Assembly: GCA_030037105.1 (NCBI GenBank)
Contig: JASHRY010000384.1
Coordinates: 1-6,125 of the forward strand
DNA: 6,125 bases
Direction of reading: 5' to 3'
Source: Xanthobacteraceae bacterium
GTDB taxonomy: Bacteria > Pseudomonadota > Alphaproteobacteria > Rhizobiales > Xanthobacteraceae
How positions within the stretch are numbered: position 1 is the first letter of the stretch; every line of letters starts with the position of its first letter. The position numbers and the translations under genes are program-made. Under the pieces are notes generated by a model. It saw only the letters and a list, made by a program, of their open reading frames with translations. It made no database searches and was not told where the DNA came from. Of this stretch, positions 4,416-6,125 are shown piece after piece.

Positions 4416-6125
4416 CTACTCCGCCGCCTTGCGCATCGCGTCCCATTCGCGCAGCGCCTGGGCGTCGCGCGGCGTGACATCGGGATATTGCGGGTCGAGA
4501 CCGACCGCCGGCGTGATTTTCCACGAGCGGGCGCATTTGCGTCCCTCGGCGCGACGCGGCTCGACCGCGACGTGAGGCACGTCGTCGAGCCGGAAGGCCG
4601 CGGGCGGCCCATCGCCCTCGATCAGGGTCGCGGCCGAGGTGATGCACAATTCGGCAAGGTCCACATCGGCCGCGGCGGCGAACAGTTTCCGGTCGGCGAC
4701 GTAGATCAAGGGCGCCGCTTCGAGCGACGAGCCGATGCGCTTGGCGGCCCGTTCGAGTTCGAGCGCACCGGTGACCACGCGCCGCAGGCTGCGCAGCTCC
4801 CGCCACCTCTCGGCGAGCGCGTCGTCGCGCCAGGAAGCCGGCACGCTCGGAAAAGGTTCGAGGTGCACGGACGAGGCGGCGGGATCGCGGGCGAGCCACG
4901 CCTCCTCGGCGGTGAAGCAGAGCATCGGCGCCAGCCAGGTCACCGTGCAACGGAACAGATGGTCGAGCACGGTGAGCGAGGCTCTTCGCGTCAGCGAGGA
5001 ATAAGGGTCGCAGTAGAGCGCGTCCTTGCGGATGTCGAAATAGAATGCGGAGAGATCGACGGTCATGAAGCTGTTGATCGCGGCGAAGATACGCTTGAAG
5101 TCGAAATCGGCGTAAGCGGCGCGAACAAGCGCGTCGAGCTCGGCGAGCCGATGCAGCATCAGCCGTTCGAGCTCCGGCATGTCCGCGGGGAGGACGCGCT
5201 CGACGCCGGTGAGATGCGCGAGATTGCCGAGCATCCAGCGCAAGGTGTTGCGCAGCTTGCGGTAGGTCTCGACGGTCGTTTTCAGGATTTCCGACCCGAT
5301 GCGCAGGTCGTCGGCATAGTCGGCGGCGCACACCCACAGGCGCAGGATGTCGGCGCCCGCGCTCTTCATCACGTCCTGCGGCGCCGTGACGTTGCCGAGC
5401 GACTTCGACATTTTGCGGCCGTCCTCGTCGAGCACGAAACCGTGGGTGAGGACGATGTCGAACGGCGCGCGGCCGCGCGTGCCGCAGGATTCAAGAAGCG
5501 AGGACTGGAACCAGCCGCGGTGTTGGTCGGAGCCTTCGAGATACATCACCGCTTCGGGGCCGCCGTCGGCCGCGCGCCCGATGCCGGCGAGCGCCGGGAA
5601 ATGCGTCGGGTCCTCCAGCACGAATGCATGCGTCGAGCCGGAATCGAACCAGACGTCGAGAATGTCGTCGACCTTGCGCCAGGTCTCGTTGGCGCGCGGG
5701 CCGAGAAAGCGCTCGCGCGCGCCCTCGGCATACCAAGCGTCGGCGCCTTCTTGCGCGAACGCGGCGGCAATCCGGGCATCCACCTCCTCGTCCCGGAGAA
5801 TCTCGGCGGAGCCGTCGGCCCGCTCGCGCACGAACACCGTGATCGGCACGCCCCAGGCGCGCTGGCGCGAGATCACCCAATCGGGCCGGCTCTCGATCAT
5901 GCCGGTGATGCGCCGCGCGCCCTGAGCCGGCACCCAGCGCGTTTGTTCGATCGCGGCGAGCGCGCGATTGCGCAGCGTGTCTTCTTTTACCTCTCCCCTT
6001 GCGGGAGAGGTCGACGTTCGAGCGTCAGCGAGAACGTCGGGTGAGGGGGCGAAATCGGGCGTCCTGAATCCTCCAGGCGACCCTCCCTCGGTTGCCGCCG
6101 ACCGGTCCCCCTCACCCGGCGCGCT
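4416..6125 (-). CDS. ileS: Isoleucyl-tRNA synthetase, C-terminal part, with repeat-derived linker
   Basis: The visible 569 codons cover the second half of a class Ia aminoacyl-tRNA synthetase that charges tRNA-Ile in the cytoplasm; the HIGH motif and editing domain lie outside the window. Visible landmarks are [21 protein letters not shown] (from about residue 72), [31 protein letters not shown], and [11 protein letters not shown] with KMSKS at 5400-5414 (residues 238-242), followed by the anticodon-binding helical domain. The C-terminal zinc module is reduced: only GRKCARSW remains (Cys at residue 531), without the second cysteine of the E. coli CPRC motif or the later pair, as I recall for alphaproteobacterial forms. 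Oddity: residues 1-48 of the visible part do not look like synthetase but are a translation of palindromic repeats (see 5990-6125). The frame stays open through them into [14 protein letters not shown], which resumes the family sequence. GTG 5933 is internal, not a start. Upstream integrity cannot be judged. Confidence 0.95.
   Translation of the reverse strand, partial: SAPGEGDRSAATEGGSPGGFRTPDFAPSPDVLADARTSTSPARGEVKEDTLRNRALAAIEQTRWVPAQGARRITGMIESRPDWVISRQRAWGVPITVFVRERADGSAEILRDEEVDARIAAAFAQEGADAWYAEGARERFLGPRANETWRKVDDILDVWFDSGSTHAFVLEDPTHFPALAGIGRAADGGPEAVMYLEGSDQHRGWFQSSLLESCGTRGRAPFDIVLTHGFVLDEDGRKMSKSLGNVTAPQDVMKSAGADILRLWVCAADYADDLRIGSEILKTTVETYRKLRNTLRWMLGNLAHLTGVERVLPADMPELERLMLHRLAELDALVRAAYADFDFKRIFAAINSFMTVDLSAFYFDIRKDALYCDPYSSLTRRASLTVLDHLFRCTVTWLAPMLCFTAEEAWLARDPAASSVHLEPFPSVPASWRDDALAERWRELRSLRRVVTGALELERAAKRIGSSLEAAPLIYVADRKLFAAAADVDLAELCITSAATLIEGDGPPAAFRLDDVPHVAVEPRRAEGRKCARSWKITPAVGLDPQYPDVTPRDAQALREWDAMRKAAE
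5990..6049. repeat. Palindromic repeat element, copy 1, inside ileS
   Basis: CCTCTCCC (5990-5997) pairs perfectly with GGGAGAGG (6003-6010) around a 5-nt loop. A second hairpin is CGACGTTC (6012-6019) with GAACGTCG (6032-6039) around a 12-nt loop. The unit ends GGGTGAGGGGG (6039-6049), partly complementary to the first stem. This two-hairpin CCTCTCC...GGTGAGGGG architecture matches small intergenic palindromic repeats common in Rhizobiales genomes; I do not assign a family name. Here it is in coding sequence and contributes ileS fragment residues from about 26 to 46. Confidence 0.8.
6076..6096. repeat. Hairpin between the two repeat copies
   Basis: GGCGACC (6076-6082) and GGTTGCC (6090-6096) pair over 7 positions with one G-T wobble and a 7-nt loop. 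It lies in the 57-nt spacer between the inverted copies and may belong to a composite element. Confidence 0.35.
6107..6125. repeat. Palindromic repeat element, copy 2 (inverted, cut by window edge)
   Basis: CCCCCTCACCC (6107-6117) is the exact reverse complement of the end of copy 1 (6039-6049), and the next bases GGC nearly match (GAC in the other). The two copies are therefore inverted relative to each other, with their GGTGAGGGGG ends facing the spacer. Only 19 bases of this copy are visible. It remains in frame with ileS. Confidence 0.65.

Noticed and set aside
5931..5933. GTG as the start of ileS, giving a 505-residue protein
   Set aside because: It would begin inside the conserved W(V)P..G..RI segment, and the family-like residues [14 protein letters not shown] lie directly upstream in the same open frame.
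3240..6044. A 934-codon open frame on the plus strand opposite ileS, lspA and the proline-rich gene
   Set aside because: It lies fully antisense to genes with clear family motifs, its translation is rich in R, G, A, E and D without recognisable domains, and long antisense frames are expected in DNA of this GC content.

Overview
The window reads as chromosomal DNA of a high-GC alphaproteobacterium, most likely a member of the Rhizobiales (Bradyrhizobium/Rhodopseudomonas/Xanthobacteraceae type). The grounds are the protein sequences, the ileS-lspA-hypothetical-M16-M16 gene order, and small palindromic repeats of a kind scattered through such genomes. That placement comes from recognition, not from a database search.

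All supported genes lie on the minus strand and read from the right edge to the left. In transcription order they are: ileS (isoleucyl-tRNA synthetase, C-terminal 569 residues, 5' part outside the window); lspA (lipoprotein signal peptidase, 6 nt after ileS); a proline-rich exported protein of unknown function; a zinc-dependent M16 peptidase with an intact HxxEH motif; a second M16 protein that has lost that motif and overlaps the first by 4 nt; and arfB (ribosome-rescue hydrolase with a GGQ motif, 3' part outside the window). The gaps are 6, 75, 165, -4 and 16 nt, which fits one or two co-directional transcription units. No stretch over 300 bases lacks a gene.

Functionally the cluster joins translation (ileS, arfB) with envelope protein handling (lspA, the exported protein, the M16 pair). 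The two M16 proteins look like the catalytic and non-catalytic subunits of a periplasmic heterodimer.

The most unusual feature is at the right edge. The ileS reading frame runs without a stop through a palindromic repeat element (5990-6049), a short spacer, and the start of a second copy in inverted orientation (6107-6125). The synthetase therefore appears to carry at least about 48 residues of repeat-derived linker just before its conserved LR...W(V)P segment. A degenerate relative of the same repeat seems to encode the basic n-region of the signal peptide of the second M16 protein (1591-1630). Repeat elements thus appear to have been domesticated as coding sequence twice within 6 kb. No CRISPR, tRNA, rRNA, insertion sequence or prophage was seen.
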